From contig JAPQWV010000051.1 in NCBI GenBank assembly GCA_027422505.1, forward strand, positions 5,361,501 through 5,425,500: DNA of 64,000 nucleotides, given 5' to 3'. This DNA comes from Craterostigma plantagineum (taxonomy: Eukaryota; Streptophyta; Magnoliopsida; Lamiales; Linderniaceae). How positions within the stretch are numbered: position 1 is the first letter of the stretch; each line of letters starts with the position of its first letter. The position numbers were made by a program, and so were the translations under genes. Below are positions 35,001-45,375 of this stretch, one piece after another. Under the pieces are notes generated by a model. The model was not told the DNA's origin and made no database searches. It was given only the letters and a program-made list of their open reading frames with translations.

Positions 35001-35454
35001 TGCTGATTACGCAGGATGCAAGCTGGACAGAAAGAGCACTTCTGGAGCCGCTCAATTTCTTGAGGGTAAACTCGTAAGCTGGTCATCTCGAAAGCAAAAT
35101 TGTGTCTCAACATCGACAGCAGAGGCAGAATATGTCGCTGCTGCGAGTTGCTGCTCACAAATCTTGTGGATGAGAACCCAGCTGCGAGATTTTGGCATAA
35201 CGTTAAATCATATCCCAATTTTTAGTGATTCTAAAAGTGCTATAGCTATAACAAGTAATCCAGTACATCATTCACGCACAAAACATATAGACATTAGATA
35301 TCACTTTATTAAGGAACATGTGGAACAAGGTACAATCGAAATGCATTTTGTCCACACTGATCTTCAACTTGCTGACTTATTTACTAAGGCATTGGATGAA
35401 AAGCGATTCCAATTCTTGGTATCTAGGTTAGGCATGTCGAACCATAAGACATGA
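32080..35454 (+). CDS. Copia pol polyprotein (PR-INT-RT-RNase H), intact frame
   Basis: About 1,124 codons without a break, ending TGA at 35454. Protease: [15 protein letters not shown] (DSG) at the start. GAG_pre-integrase: [11 protein letters not shown] with a CSAC pair, the HHCC zinc site. Integrase DDE: HMDLCGP, then IRTDNGTEF, then [14 protein letters not shown] Pro/Ser/Thr/acidic spacer lies at about residues 440-590. [27 protein letters not shown] and the catalytic YVDD ([10 protein letters not shown]). RNase [21 protein letters not shown] and DSKSAIA. Copia order is clear. It makes cDNA and integrates it. There is no ATG at the N-terminus; it is in frame with gag but separated by a TGA. 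Confidence 0.92.
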   Translation: MQVRHVWYLDSGCSSHMTGNKELLSNFSEGFLGKVYFGNGQSASMLGTGDLIHDRLTIKGVSYVEGLSYNLFSIGRFCDKGYKVNFETNKCSVTDINGRELLTGHRKTNLCSIDLKTVRPTCLISRASLHQNDLWHQRLSHLNFKDLNKLRSENLAKGLPSFRYHKEHLCSACEMGKIRQASHRTKHIASTSKPLELIHMDLCGPMRTQTINGRKYVLIIVDDFSRYTWTKFLRTKDETPGLIIEFIKTAQNLYQLSVQIIRTDNGTEFKNRKLSDFYASLGITQQFAAAKTPQQNGVVERKNRTLVETTRTLLIHSGLPHFLWAEAMNTACFTQNRGSLHKRFNRTPYELINRRVPDVSFLKVFGCKCYVANDREDRGKLDPKAFEGILVGYSTTSKAYRIYLKEKRSVMESINVTFDEVDRVVSAQISPEPGLLRELTKDQPSTSSMGESSKTKALSDMELDLLFEDLFPKPTPHTAPTTSAVPENIDYAEPNNDNTPPTMENLHLDDDSEPPTDTEIISSSGAETPQPYDTTIEISSGESVMPQPGEEIEHQADQGGETTYDTNTAGSSQPSTRKWTRAHPNSQIIGDPSAGVTTRASTINESLYSCFLSQKEPSKVAEALADPDWIIAMHEEINQFERLKVWNLVPRPAGKTIIGTKWVFKNKRDEQGVVIRNKARLVAKGYNQQEGIDYDETYAPVARIEAIRIFLAFAAHKNFTVYQMDVKTAFLNGILKEEVFVSQPEGFVNEQRPDHVYRLDKALYGLKQAPRAWYEVLSDFLISSGFTKGKIDTTLFIKKDGSDIMLVQIYVDDIIFGSTDSRMCRYFGDLMKQKFEMSMMGELNFFLGLQVKQLHDGIFISQSKYIHDILKKYNLDNSNTAMTPMSTSRKLDADSSGKTVNQTTYRGMIGSLLYLTSSRPDIMFATCLCARFQADPKESHMLAVKRIFKYLKGTPNLGLWYPMESSFELVGYTDADYAGCKLDRKSTSGAAQFLEGKLVSWSSRKQNCVSTSTAEAEYVAAASCCSQILWMRTQLRDFGITLNHIPIFSDSKSAIAITSNPVHHSRTKHIDIRYHFIKEHVEQGTIEMHFVHTDLQLADLFTKALDEKRFQFLVSRLGMSNHKT

Positions 35455-35544
35455 TCGATTGTCCCTACATGAACCTGATATTGTGTAAATAGATCATTTA
35501 AGTTTTTCTCTATATGTTATGAATGGTAAAAATCCTACTATTAT

Positions 35545-35630
35545 ATCTAGGGGGAGACTAATAAAAATTTTATGCATGAATCTAGGGGGAGTCTTTCATT
35601 TTTATGCACTAATTTAGGGGGAGTCATTAA
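35545..35630 (+). repeat. Three TAGGGGGAG(A/T)CT purine boxes downstream of pol
   Basis: TCTAGGGGGAGACTAATAAA, CTAGGGGGAGTCTTTC and TTAGGGGGAGTCATTA occur within 85 bp. They look like polypurine tracts but lie about 4.9 kb before the 3' LTR; the block just before that LTR (AAGCGGGAGAT) is a weaker match. Confidence 0.75.
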
Positions 35631-35759
35631 TAAATGGTTCGCACAAATACTTCACACAAGGAGTTTATGATTCCTCATCAAATTTAAATTATATAGTATG
35701 GTGAAACTCCTTAAGCTTCTATCAAAAATTAAAATTATTCAAATATTTCAAATATCACA

Positions 35760-36920
35760 ATTATTTCTCGGCGAAACTGCATATCGATCGAAACCCTTTC
35801 AAATTGATTTGCCAATTGTACTAAACAAGTTTCGATCGAAACTGAGCTTTAACTCTTGATTTATTAGTTTCTTGGCAAAACTGACTTTCGCTCGAAACAC
35901 GTTTCGATTGAAATTGCAATTTGATTTAATACCTTTATAATTTTATCGGCGAAACTGACTTTCGCTCGAAACACACTACGATGAAATTGATTTTTAAATC
36001 CTTTGACATTTATCTCGGCGAAACTGACTTTCGCTCGAAACACACTACGATTGAAATTGATTTTTAAATCCTTTGACATTTCTCTCGGCGAAACTGACTT
36101 TCGCTCGAAACTCATTTCAATCGATCGAAATCAAAATTGACTCTTCACAATTATTCTCGGCGAAACTGAGACTACTTATTTAAATAGAGTTTTGCCCGAA
36201 ACACTTCTTCTTCATCGATTTTCAAATTCACTCATAAACCCTCTCTGAAATCGCACACGAACTCATCACTGTCTCACTCTGTTTCTTCGTTTATTGCAAC
36301 TCCAAATCCCTCATTGGTAAGGAAAAATGCTTAATCTACAGCCTTAAACTGATTTTTTCTCATTCGTGCAGGTTACGCAGATTAGGGTTGCGTGTGTTCG
36401 AGCGAATCATTGTTTAAATGTGTTTTCACATCGCCTAGATTCGCTCGAAACTACTCTCTTGCTTCAATTTCACATTCCAATCGATCGATTGTTACTGAAA
36501 ATTTTTCTTATTTTGTGTTTTCAAATCGACGTTTTTCTAGGGTTTTACAACTTTCGATCGAAACAGGGCATTCAATTTATCACAGTTTCGATCGAAACAG
36601 AGCATTTCAATTTTGCACAGTTTCGATCGAAACTGACGACATAATTAATTTCAATCGATCGACACCACTATTCCACAGTTTCGATCGAAACTCAAGGCTC
36701 AATTGAATCGATTGATTCGTGACGAAATCTGTCCCACATTGAACTTTCGATCGAAACTGAATTGATTTACTATTTCGCCGCACTTATTCAAATTTAAATA
36801 TGACTTTCGATCGAAACTGGTTATAATTTCACTTTCACCGAATTTACCTTAATTGAACATCACTTTCGATCGAAACCACAGTCCAAATTAAACTTATCGC
36901 ACGATACACATTATTGACCG
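35760..36920 (+). repeat. Pol-aORF spacer repeats: TTTCGATCGAAA palindromes and 70-bp tandem units
   Basis: About 70-bp tandem units (TCGGCGAAACTGACTTTCGC, with CTCGAAACACACTACGATTG in most) run from about 35868 to 36120. The exact palindrome TTTCGATCGAAA occurs near 35830, 36552, 36586, 36621, 36679, 36745, 36805 and 36864. The same boxes occur in the 5' leader (28380-28990). Confidence 0.9.
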
Positions 36921-37110
36921 AAACTCAAAATCAATTGAAATTGGCACTTTCGCCGCTAACTTAATCCAATTTCAATTGTTGCCAAATTTTTGCCAAATTT
37001 TTCTAAGTCCTAACATGCTTAACAACGAATTGCACAACTTTTGTATACTTTCTAAGTCAAAATGGTCGATTTCCACTAATCCACTGCTTTTATCTTGCAG
37101 ATCAACCACA
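36178..37110 (+). promoter_or_regulatory. Promoter/leader-like region of the extra ORF module
   Basis: TATTTAAATAG at 36178-36188 is followed by a C/T-rich stretch like a plant 5' UTR (36205-36305). A possible short intron follows (TTGGTAAGG donor at 36317, TTCGTGCAG acceptor ending 36371). A second acceptor-like TTTTATCTTGCAG ends at 37100, 10 bases before the ATG. These signals are by eye only. Confidence 0.35.
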
Positions 37111-40100
37111 ATGGTGAGACAAATTGACGAGATTTTCGCCTCCAAGGACTGGGCACAGAGGACACCCAACAACCTTCAACTTGACTTTGATAATACCTCG
37201 TGCCCAGATCCTATCATTATTAAGATCCTTGCAAACCACCCTCTAAGAACCGCCCTAAACATCACCGAGGTAGTCCATGAAGTATATGTGCAACAATTCT
37301 GGTCCACTCTTCAAAAACCAACCAATAACCCCAAAATTACCACTCTTTCCGCCAAAATCGACAACACTATAGTTGTCTTTACTCCTTCCGTTCTCCGCTC
37401 CACACTAAACCTACCTCATTCACTCCTATATGATCCCCATCCCTCCAACGAGGACCTAATCAGGGACTTCCTATTCATGGGCCACAAACCTAACGCCCAA
37501 AACACCATACATTACCTGAATTCACTGCCAAAGACATCCCTGCACCATGGCGGACTCTGTTTCTCATTGTCAACAAGTGCCTCTCGCCGAAGCACTCCGG
37601 GTCCGACAAGTGCAACCGGAACATCATGCTTATCTTCCACGGGATCGTCTTCAACAAAAATTATGATGTCGCCCAACTCATCTGGTCCGACATCCTCGAT
37701 CAACTGCAAAGGCGAGGCCTTGGAGCAACGAAGCCCGTGCTCCCTTACTTAAGGTGGCTGCCCGTCATCGTCCAACATTTCGTGGATCTTCATCCCGAAA
37801 TCGGACGCCGCCTGAGAGACGAGGGTTATCAGTCTCCGAAGCTCATAAAAATCCAATCGACGAAGAGCAAAATCGATCAGGAGGCCATGATCCTCCCAGA
37901 CTACTTAATTGGCCTCCTCGATCCAAATGAGCCGGCGCTACGCAAGTATACACGAGCCAACAACCTTGACGACGTCCCCGTGGCTCAACAAAACCCAGTT
38001 GAACCTAACCCAGGGACAAGCCAACCCCCACAGCCAAGTGTAGGTCTAGGTAGCTCCTCATCCCCACAGCCAAAACAAAAGCGTAAATCCAAAGGGGATG
38101 ACCGAGGAGGACAACAGGAACGGCATACAAAGCAAAAACATGACCGTACTCCTAAGCCCACTAGTCCACTTATAAGCCGGACCGAGCCCATAGGTACAGG
38201 GGATGACCTTGTCTTCCCCCGAGTAGAAGTCGCGACATCGGGTCCAATCGCGCAAACTACCCTCCCCAGCCACTCAATCATCTCCCAACAGATTATTGTT
38301 TCACATATTCACGAGGTGCCACGTCATTCGTCACCACCTCGCTCGGAGATGGTTGATGTAACAAGTAGTACTCCGCCTCAGACTGCACCTTCCTTGATCA
38401 CTACGAGTCTAGTGCCCTCACCCTCCATAATTTCTTCACTTTCTAGGACACTACCAATAGACTCTGCACCTCTAGATCTTAGTGATCTAGACCGAACGCT
38501 CTATGATGTCTCCGTACTAGAGTCTAGTACGGAATACAGCGGAAGTCCCAACGTAGTCAACATCACTGCAGCTACGACCTTGGGCCATCAATCTGAGTTC
38601 GTCTCAGTTTTGATGTCAACGATGAGCCTCCGTGGCCTCGGTTTAAGTCCTGTGCAAACGGGCGGCACATCAGTACCGTCTACTGATGTTGTGACGACGG
38701 AACGTCTTAGTGACTCCGTCCGGTTATTTTCCCCGTTCGTGACGGAGGCCAGGCTAACTGAGCGCCTCACAGAGCTTGCAAAAGGACTCGAGGACACAAT
38801 CATGGCCCAAGTCTACACCGCAATTGGGACATCCACTCGAGACAAAGGCAAAGCCCCCGTCACCGAAGTCATAATCCCACAACCTGACCCAACTCCTGGC
38901 GCTGAGGAAGGACCGTGGAACGTACCCATTCCAGAACTGATCGACGTTCTACTGGCCCGACTCCGTTCAGCACCGACGCTCACTGCATATGAAGCGGAGG
39001 TCCTCAGACGTCTGGAGCTTCCTTTCAACCCGCCTAACTCCAGCGAGGCCCAGTCATCCAGACAATCACGTGACGATCCTGACGGTGGGGATCATCCCGA
39101 GGGGGAGAAGACACAAGGGACAGGGCCTCCGTCGCAGCCACAACCGCAACCTAGAACCACCCGAACACCCACCAGAACAAAACCACCTACACCCACCCAA
39201 ACCAGAAAATCTACCCGAACTACTACCAATACAACCCAAACGATCGCCTCACAACCGTGAGTCCATCACTGCCTAGCCTTACAAACCCAAGAACTCCCTC
39301 TGATCCTCTATCCTCACCTACTCTATCTCTCGAAACACTTTACAACCCACACTCAGCGGTAGAGAAGTACATCTTCAACGACGATTGGTTAACAAAGCCG
39401 ATGCATCCAGCCTTGGCCAAGGGCTTACTGGACAACGCCAGATACTTCTTGATGAAGGCAAATGTTGACCTAGCACTTATCGACGATGATGAGCTCCAAG
39501 AAGGTGAAGATTACGAAGCAGACATTCCAGAACTTCCAGAGCTTCTCAAACACGTTGTCGTCGATAAGGAGTGCCCCCTCGAAATCGAAGATAAGGAAAG
39601 AACAGACGCCGCCGTGGGAAAATGTCAAAGTGATAGCTCCATATCAAGAAGAGATACGGAGAAGGATTTGGAGGAAGGAGGATAGGATCAAGGAGCTAGA
39701 CGAGCTGAGTCTAAGAGGCCTAACTCATCTTCCTAGACCAACTGCTATACGATACTTGCTCTCTCTTCGTAGAGGGCTTGTGTGGAGAGCAAAAGATACA
39801 GATGTTAACGTTCTTAGAAGAGAAGAGAAGGAAAAGGCCAGAATCAGCAAGATCTTGGGAGTTCGGCGAGGTCGTCTCGACTACAATGAGTTTCCAATCT
39901 ACAAAGTGCAGCGAGAAGATGGAACGGTTGAGGAACTGACTGAAGGCGATCTCTCCTACATCCGAGGTGAAGATGTTGATCGGATACTTTTCAGCTTCAG
40001 ATTTCTTGGAACACTCCAGAATCCAGACTTGAAAGTAGGTTATGTTGCTCTTAAGCGATTTATGATGCGCCAAATCAAGTTCAATTCGACTCACGATCTT

Positions 40101-40442
40101 CAAATGGCGGTGGAAAGCAACATGAAAAGGGTGAATCTCACGAAGCCATCCTTCGAAGTCCCCGACTCAAGTCTTGGTGACAGCCACATAATCAATGATG
40201 ACGACGATCCATCGGTGGTCTACACCAATTACAAAGGAGATAAGAGGCTGATGAAAGCATCCGAGATTGCCAAATTCAGCGATGGGACGCTACTAATTAT
40301 TCGGGTGAAACTCAAATGGATTCTGGAGAAGCTAAGGAACGAAGAAGCAGAAGCCCAGGAGAAGTACGAGAAGCTGATCAACATCATCAACGATCGATTA
40401 TCCTTACGACGAACGATACGATCTTACGAGTTCAGACTTTGA
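37111..40442 (+). pseudogene. Additional Copia ORF (aORF) downstream of pol, three frames
   Basis: ATG at 37111 starts MVRQIDEIFASKDWAQRTPN and runs with VVHEVYVQQFWSTLQ, the conserved N-terminal part of extra ORFs found after pol in plant SIRE-type Copia elements. The frame shifts near 37500; the next frame holds APWRTLFLIVNKCLSPKHSG and GIVFNKNYDVAQLIW, then a long Pro/Ser/Thr-rich region to a stop at 39260. A C-terminal part follows in two further overlapping frames (39257-39685; 39486-40442) with FPIYKVQREDGTVEEL, DLQMAVESNMKRVNLTKPSF and EIAKFSDGTLLIIRVKLKW. Such ORFs have sometimes been called env-like, but I see no signal peptide or membrane segment. Function is unknown. Confidence 0.65.
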
Positions 40443-40530
40443 CTCAGGAAATCGATTGATGCTGTGGAGAAACCCAAGAAGAAGAAGACGCAAAGGACAT
40501 CAAAGCAAAAAGGATGCTAAGCGGGAGATT

Positions 40531-40834
40531 GTTATGAATATTTTGTAGCATCCTTTAATTATGTAATCTTGGGTTAATGTGTTGGGTTGTAATAGTTTGG
40601 GGTAACTTATGATATTTAGTCATAGCTTTGTATTGGGCTTTAATATACCAATCAATTGAGGTATATAAAGCCCAAATAACCCTAATTAGGGTTTCATCAA
40701 AAGTATTGAAAGGTAAGCCACCTTGTACGTTAGATTAAGAAAACACACACTAACACACACACTCAAGGTGTTCTTCACGTTTCACACATTCAAACCAATC
40801 TTTTGATCCTTGTTTGGTAAAATAAGGGCCAACA
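40531..40834 (+). mobile_element. 3' LTR of the Copia element
   Basis: Matches 27749-28051 almost throughout. It starts TGTTATGAAT after the purine-rich GCGGGAGAT and ends CCAACA before the GCCTC target duplicate. Confidence 0.92.
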
Positions 40835-40971
40835 GCCTCAAATCGAATATAAAAATAATTTTGAGCACAATTAGTGTAGAAGTGATTGATGTCCTAGAAG
40901 ACAGTTGATTATTAATATTTAGATACCCAAACCGAATCCAAGGATATAACACCATCTCCATTGATTATTAC

Positions 40972-41901
40972 CAGGGGCGGATCTACAGTAGGGCCGGAGG
41001 GGGCCACGGCCCCCCCGAAAATTTTCGAAATTTTTACTATGATATGTACAGTATATAGCATAATACGTTTATATAGAATTCGATATCAAAAATGGATTAG
41101 AATTTCATGTGGCGTAGTGGTGATGGAGACACCTTTTACTGCAAAGGCCTGGGTTCAAATCCCAATTGCGTTTCTTTTTAAAGTTTTTATCTATATATGT
41201 TTTTGTCTTAGCGTATTAATTCCCTTTTTCTATTTTCTTTTATAGCGTTTTTTGTTCTTTATTTTCAAATTCTTTTTCTTTTTAGTTTTAGGCTTTTTAT
41301 TCTTCTTATAGAGTTTTTTATTCTTGTTAGTTTTTTGTTTGTTTTAGTTTTTAGATATTTTTGTTTAAACAAATAATACAACTAATTAATTATAAATATA
41401 TATTAATCAATATATAATTATCTTTTTCATCTTTTCTCTAGTTTCATTTATATTTTATGATGCACTCACAGATACCAAACCTTGTTCAAAAAACGTTTTC
41501 CCAAAAATTTTTAATTATGTGCCTTATTATAGTTAAAATTGCTTGCCAAAATAAAAAACAAAGTATAAAATAAAAGGCTATTGCACATGATATCCATAAG
41601 AACTTGCGTTATTTTCTCCTTTATTATATTTATAACATATTATTATATTAAGCAATATCTAATCATGACTTGTTATCATTATTCGTACTTCGTCAAGGTT
41701 GTCATCGATTTTTCCTTTTTTATATTGGAATTTTGTTTGTTAATTGTACAAAATTTAATATATTTTTTATAGTGGAAAAATTTCTTTCGGTTGATAAATC
41801 TTTTCAAATAAAGATAGCAAATGGAAATTTAGAATCACATTGACCTCATCACCAACGCCATTTGCGGCCCCCCCGGTCAAAAGATTCTGGATCCGCCCCT
41901 G
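40972..41901. mobile_element. hAT-type non-autonomous element with tRNA-like insert
   Basis: The ends are CAGGGGCGGATC at 40972 and GATCCGCCCCTG at 41901, perfect 12-bp inverted ends, each followed by GGCCCCCC-rich sequence. Both sides carry an exact 8-bp duplication ATTATTAC (40964-40971 and 41902-41909), which is diagnostic of hAT insertion. The inside is AT-rich, has no transposase, and includes a tRNA-like segment at 41110-41162. Confidence 0.9.
41110..41162 (+). other. tRNA-like segment with Pol III A and B boxes
   Basis: TGGCGTAGTGG at 41110-41120 fits the A box and GGTTCAAATCC at 41152-41162 fits the B box, 31 bases apart as in tRNA genes. No full cloverleaf was built, so it is a tRNA-derived or SINE-like fragment rather than a tRNA gene. 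Confidence 0.5.
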
Positions 41902-41909
41902 ATTATTAC

Positions 41910-42444
41910 ACTTCAAATTGTAGAAAAAACAAGGGCAAGGGCCGCCAGTAAAGTCAATAGAATACGTCTTAGTTAAATGTTATATAAATACTTTGCAATA
42001 TATTCCCACCTTAACATTGTCAAACTATGTGCTACTATAAGCAATATACTTTTCACTATCGGCACAAAAATATAAAAAGTGGACATGAATTATTACGCCT
42101 GACCAATTTGACACTGAGGAACGTATTAAACTATAACTCAATGATATTGGAGAACTATGAGGATCGCTATCCTTGATGATATGCTACCGAAAAGTTAAGC
42201 TAAGAGATCTATTTATGATGATTATTGTAAATCCACCATCATAATTCTTCTACTTAATATATACATATATTAGTAGTCCCATCAATGCTTGACCAGTTTT
42301 ACCCATTGGTCAAAATGAAATATATGCAAATATATATTGATTTAAAACCATAAAATTATGAATGTTAATTAATGCTATTTGGCATACTAAAATCCAATTT
42401 CCAGAAAGTGGGGAGTCTTTTTGCCAATATATATACAATATATG

Positions 42445-42487
<43 letters not shown>

Positions 42488-43990
42488 GTGTGTGTAAATA
42501 ATGAATGGCATTAAATCAAATAGAGAATGCACAATAAATAATAATAATGAAATCACTCAATGAGTACTTAAGTGTGTCTATTTAATATTTTAAAAAGGGC
42601 AATTTCTAGGTATCATGATTCTCGCAACTTCGTTTATTTGTACTCATGATGCTGCTTGTTCTATAGTTCTGTAATTATACAGATAGTTAGGTGGCACATA
42701 TATCAAATACCAAAAATGATAAAGAAGGAAAAATACATCTAGACATATATTATATAGCTAGGCTTTGGATAAAAATGCATCAATGAATTAAATTGATCAC
42801 ATGTTCAGGTAAAATATTCGGTTATATTTGGGTCCTCTTAACATTGATATTTTGAGAGCTGGTTATTATGGAAGTTAGGAATCATCACATAACTTGTAAT
42901 AATGTTCAATTCCTAATATACGTAAAACATATTAGATTTGTATTTTGTAAAAGAAAAATAAAAAAAAAAGTAAGAAGTGTAGGTATCACACAACTTTCAG
43001 CAGTAAAATGATTATTGAAAAGGGAATATAAAGAGGGGAATGTAGATTAATCAATGCATGATGGGAATATTAGGAGCATTTTCTTACAATTTGACATCAT
43101 GATGCTTGCCATACAAGTAGACTAAACTCATTACACCATCGAAAATTAAATTTCGATTATTATTTTTGGTAGTTGGTTTGATTTCTCAATTCTTAAAGTT
43201 TTCACATTACCCAAAAAAATTGGTTTAAAATTGGTTGAGTTGCTTCCTAGGCCCTAGCTCCTGTGAACAGTTGTATATTAATCACTTTGAATGATACAAC
43301 GACGAAAATTCCCAAAAATATAAGGAATAATAAAAATTTACGATTAGCCGAGATATCAAAAAAATTACTAACGAAGCATTATATTCACGTATAACTAATT
43401 GGTTGTGTAACTTTATATTACTACATCAATCAATCATACTTGATTTTAGACATTTAACGACAATCTAATTAGTTTATTAAGTGCGAGGGATTAGTATAAA
43501 CTGTCTTTTGACCTGTCAATTTTATAAAAATTAAATAAAAAATATTTAAAAAAACATCCACTACATTTAATTACTATTTTTAGTTAATTACAATTTTAAC
43601 CAAATTACTTATGTCTTTGACTTTTTATAACTTATATACATACATAATTGAATTTTAATTATAATTTTTGTTAAGTATTATAAATTAAATAAATTATTAT
43701 TATATATCTATATATTATTACACATGCATTTGAGTGTGCAAATAGTCTACTATATATAGATAAATATTTCATATATATTGGCCGTTTTTTCTATAATTAG
43801 TTGATAAAAACAAATGGAAGGTAAATTGCATGCAAAATAGATTAGGAAGCATTTCGAAAAGAAAAGGCGGGGGCAAAATGGGAAATAATTAATACGCGGC
43901 GCAAAGGCACCATGCGCAGTAGGCGTAGTAGGTTAGTAAGGGGAACTGTACATTCGAACATAAAGCTGCGCGCTTTTCACTTTTCCTTTT
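41910..43990. other. AT-rich intergenic region upstream of the bHLH gene
   Basis: No gene recognised. An (AT)n run lies at about 42449-42484. Open frames are short and AT-driven. Confidence 0.6.
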
Positions 43991-43997
43991 CCTTCTG

Positions 43998-44004
43998 TAT
44001 AAAA
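43998..44004 (+). promoter_or_regulatory. TATA box of the bHLH gene
   Basis: TATAAAA lies in CTTCTGTATAAAACGGC, about 60 bp before the uORF and about 840 bp before the main ATG. A long 5' leader (possibly with an intron) follows. Confidence 0.5.
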
Positions 44005-44062
44005 CGGCAAGTCATCTGAGCTCGAAGACGAGCGAAAAATTGAAGACGATTTTTACGGAAGA

Positions 44063-44140
44063 ATGGCGTCTAAAGCAGTCGTGATCGAGTGTTTGTATGA
44101 CGAGCGCCGAAGGTATTCGTCTGAAACGGCCTACTGTTGA
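44063..44140 (+). CDS. Upstream ORF, candidate conserved-peptide uORF of the bHLH gene
   Basis: A 25-codon ORF (starts MASKAVVIECLYDERRR, ends ETAYC, TGA stop at 44138-44140) is among the first ATGs after the predicted transcript start. Genes of the LHW/EMB1444/bHLH155 family are known to carry conserved peptide uORFs (bHLH155 is annotated CPUORF7 in Arabidopsis). I cannot align this peptide here, so membership is inference from family and position. Such uORFs usually repress translation of the main frame, sometimes in response to a metabolite. Confidence 0.5.
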   Translation: MASKAVVIECLYDERRRYSSETAYC

Positions 44141-44836
44141 AATAAAATCGCATATAGGGAAATGTTTGACGTTTTTTTTTTTTTTTTTTCGAAGCTGCGT
44201 GCGTTTCGATTAGTTGGAACGGTGATCACTGAAGGAGTCTGTTGCGTGAAGTTATAGTCGTTATGGAATGTCCGGTGTCGTTTGATGTGTGGTAAGGAGA
44301 GCCGCGTTGAAGCTTGTTTCTTATTAAATCTTTGGTGTAGAAGAGAAGGTTTGTTGAATTATGTTTTTTTGTTTTTTGTTTTTTGGAGAGAATTGCTGTA
44401 GATTGGGTCTATTTGGGTGTGTTTTTTTTTGTGATTAGTGCGAGTTAAGGGGTTGATTGTTGGTGGCTATGGCAAGTTGTGTGAAGAGTGGAGATGGAAC
44501 TTGTAATTCCAGGTTCTATTTCGTAGATTTTTGCTGCAATTTCTTGAGTTCAGTTGAAACAGCCTACATCCTGCAGCTTGATAGGTCAATTTAGGGGTTA
44601 AGTACTGTGTAAAAGTGTTTGAGGAGATGGGGACAGATGAAATGTTATTACCAACAGTTGGGCCTCCAATAAAGAGGCGGTTGAGGAGGAAACAAGCTGG
44701 TAGAGGATCATATAGAGGGAGCTAGGATTTACTATTTTACGCAAAAGGGAGTGGTCGAGTTTAGGGATTTTGTTCGGGGTTTCTATAGATAGGATTAGGG
44801 TTTAAAGGGATAGATTTTTTATATTTGAAAGACGGA

Positions 44837-45342
44837 ATGATGGGAAGCAAGTCGCAGCAAGTGCTAAGGAGTCTCTGCTTCAATACTGATTGGGACTACG
44901 CAGTTTTTTGGAAGCTCAAGCATCAATCAAAGCTGTAAGTTCATTAAAATATGGCATTCTTTTTAAACGCATCGATTTTTTTCTCTGTGGAGTAGCCAAT
45001 TGTTTTTATGTTTTTGGAATGTTACATCATGGGATGTGAATGGAATTGAACAGGTTGATCACATGGGAGGATGCCTACTACGAAAGTAAAACCTACCTAG
45101 AAAAGAAGGGGTTCAATGAAACTGCCGTAAGCTCAAGTGATGGACATTATTCACATCATCCTTTGCGATTAGCGCTGGCCAAGATGTCATATCAAGTGTT
45201 TTCTCCTGGGGAAGGGTATGCATTTTAATCATAAAATCAGAGCATGTTTGTAAATTTATCTGTTTTACGAAGCTAGTTCATTTTTTCTTCAGTGAGGTCG
45301 TAAAAGTTTGCAGATGTTATGTTGAGAAGATTCTGTTGCTGT

Positions 45343-45375
<33 letters not shown>

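Larger units (their letters stand above)
27749..40834 (+). mobile_element. SIRE/Maximus-like Copia retrotransposon, full length, with extra ORF module
   Basis: Two LTRs of about 304 bp (27749-28051, 40531-40834) start TGTTA and end CCAATA/CCAACA, and the insertion is flanked by GCCTC on both sides. Order on plus: LTR, tRNA-Met primer site, repeat-rich leader, gag, pol (protease-integrase-RT-RNase H, the Copia order), a spacer with TAGGGGGAG boxes and palindromic repeats, then an extra ORF module up to the 3' LTR. The size and the extra 3' ORF fit the SIRE/Maximus lineage. By eye the LTRs differ at about five substitutions plus a 2-base CA indel, so the insertion is fairly young. Confidence 0.92.

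Noticed and set aside
36366..36706. Two overlapping plus frames in the pol-aORF spacer
   Set aside because: They consist mainly of translated TTTCGATCGAAAC repeats (SIET/IDRN runs).
35760..36920. A CRISPR-like array
   Set aside because: The regular short palindromes resemble one at first sight, but spacing is irregular, units are degenerate and the DNA is a plant retrotransposon.
37111..40442. A retroviral-type envelope gene after pol
   Set aside because: Position would fit, but I see no signal peptide, no membrane anchor and no cleavage site; the conserved ends match unexplained extra ORFs instead.
41110..41162. A genuine tRNA gene
   Set aside because: A and B boxes are present, but I could not see a full set of paired stems or an anticodon arm, and it lies inside a MITE. 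Kept as tRNA-like only.
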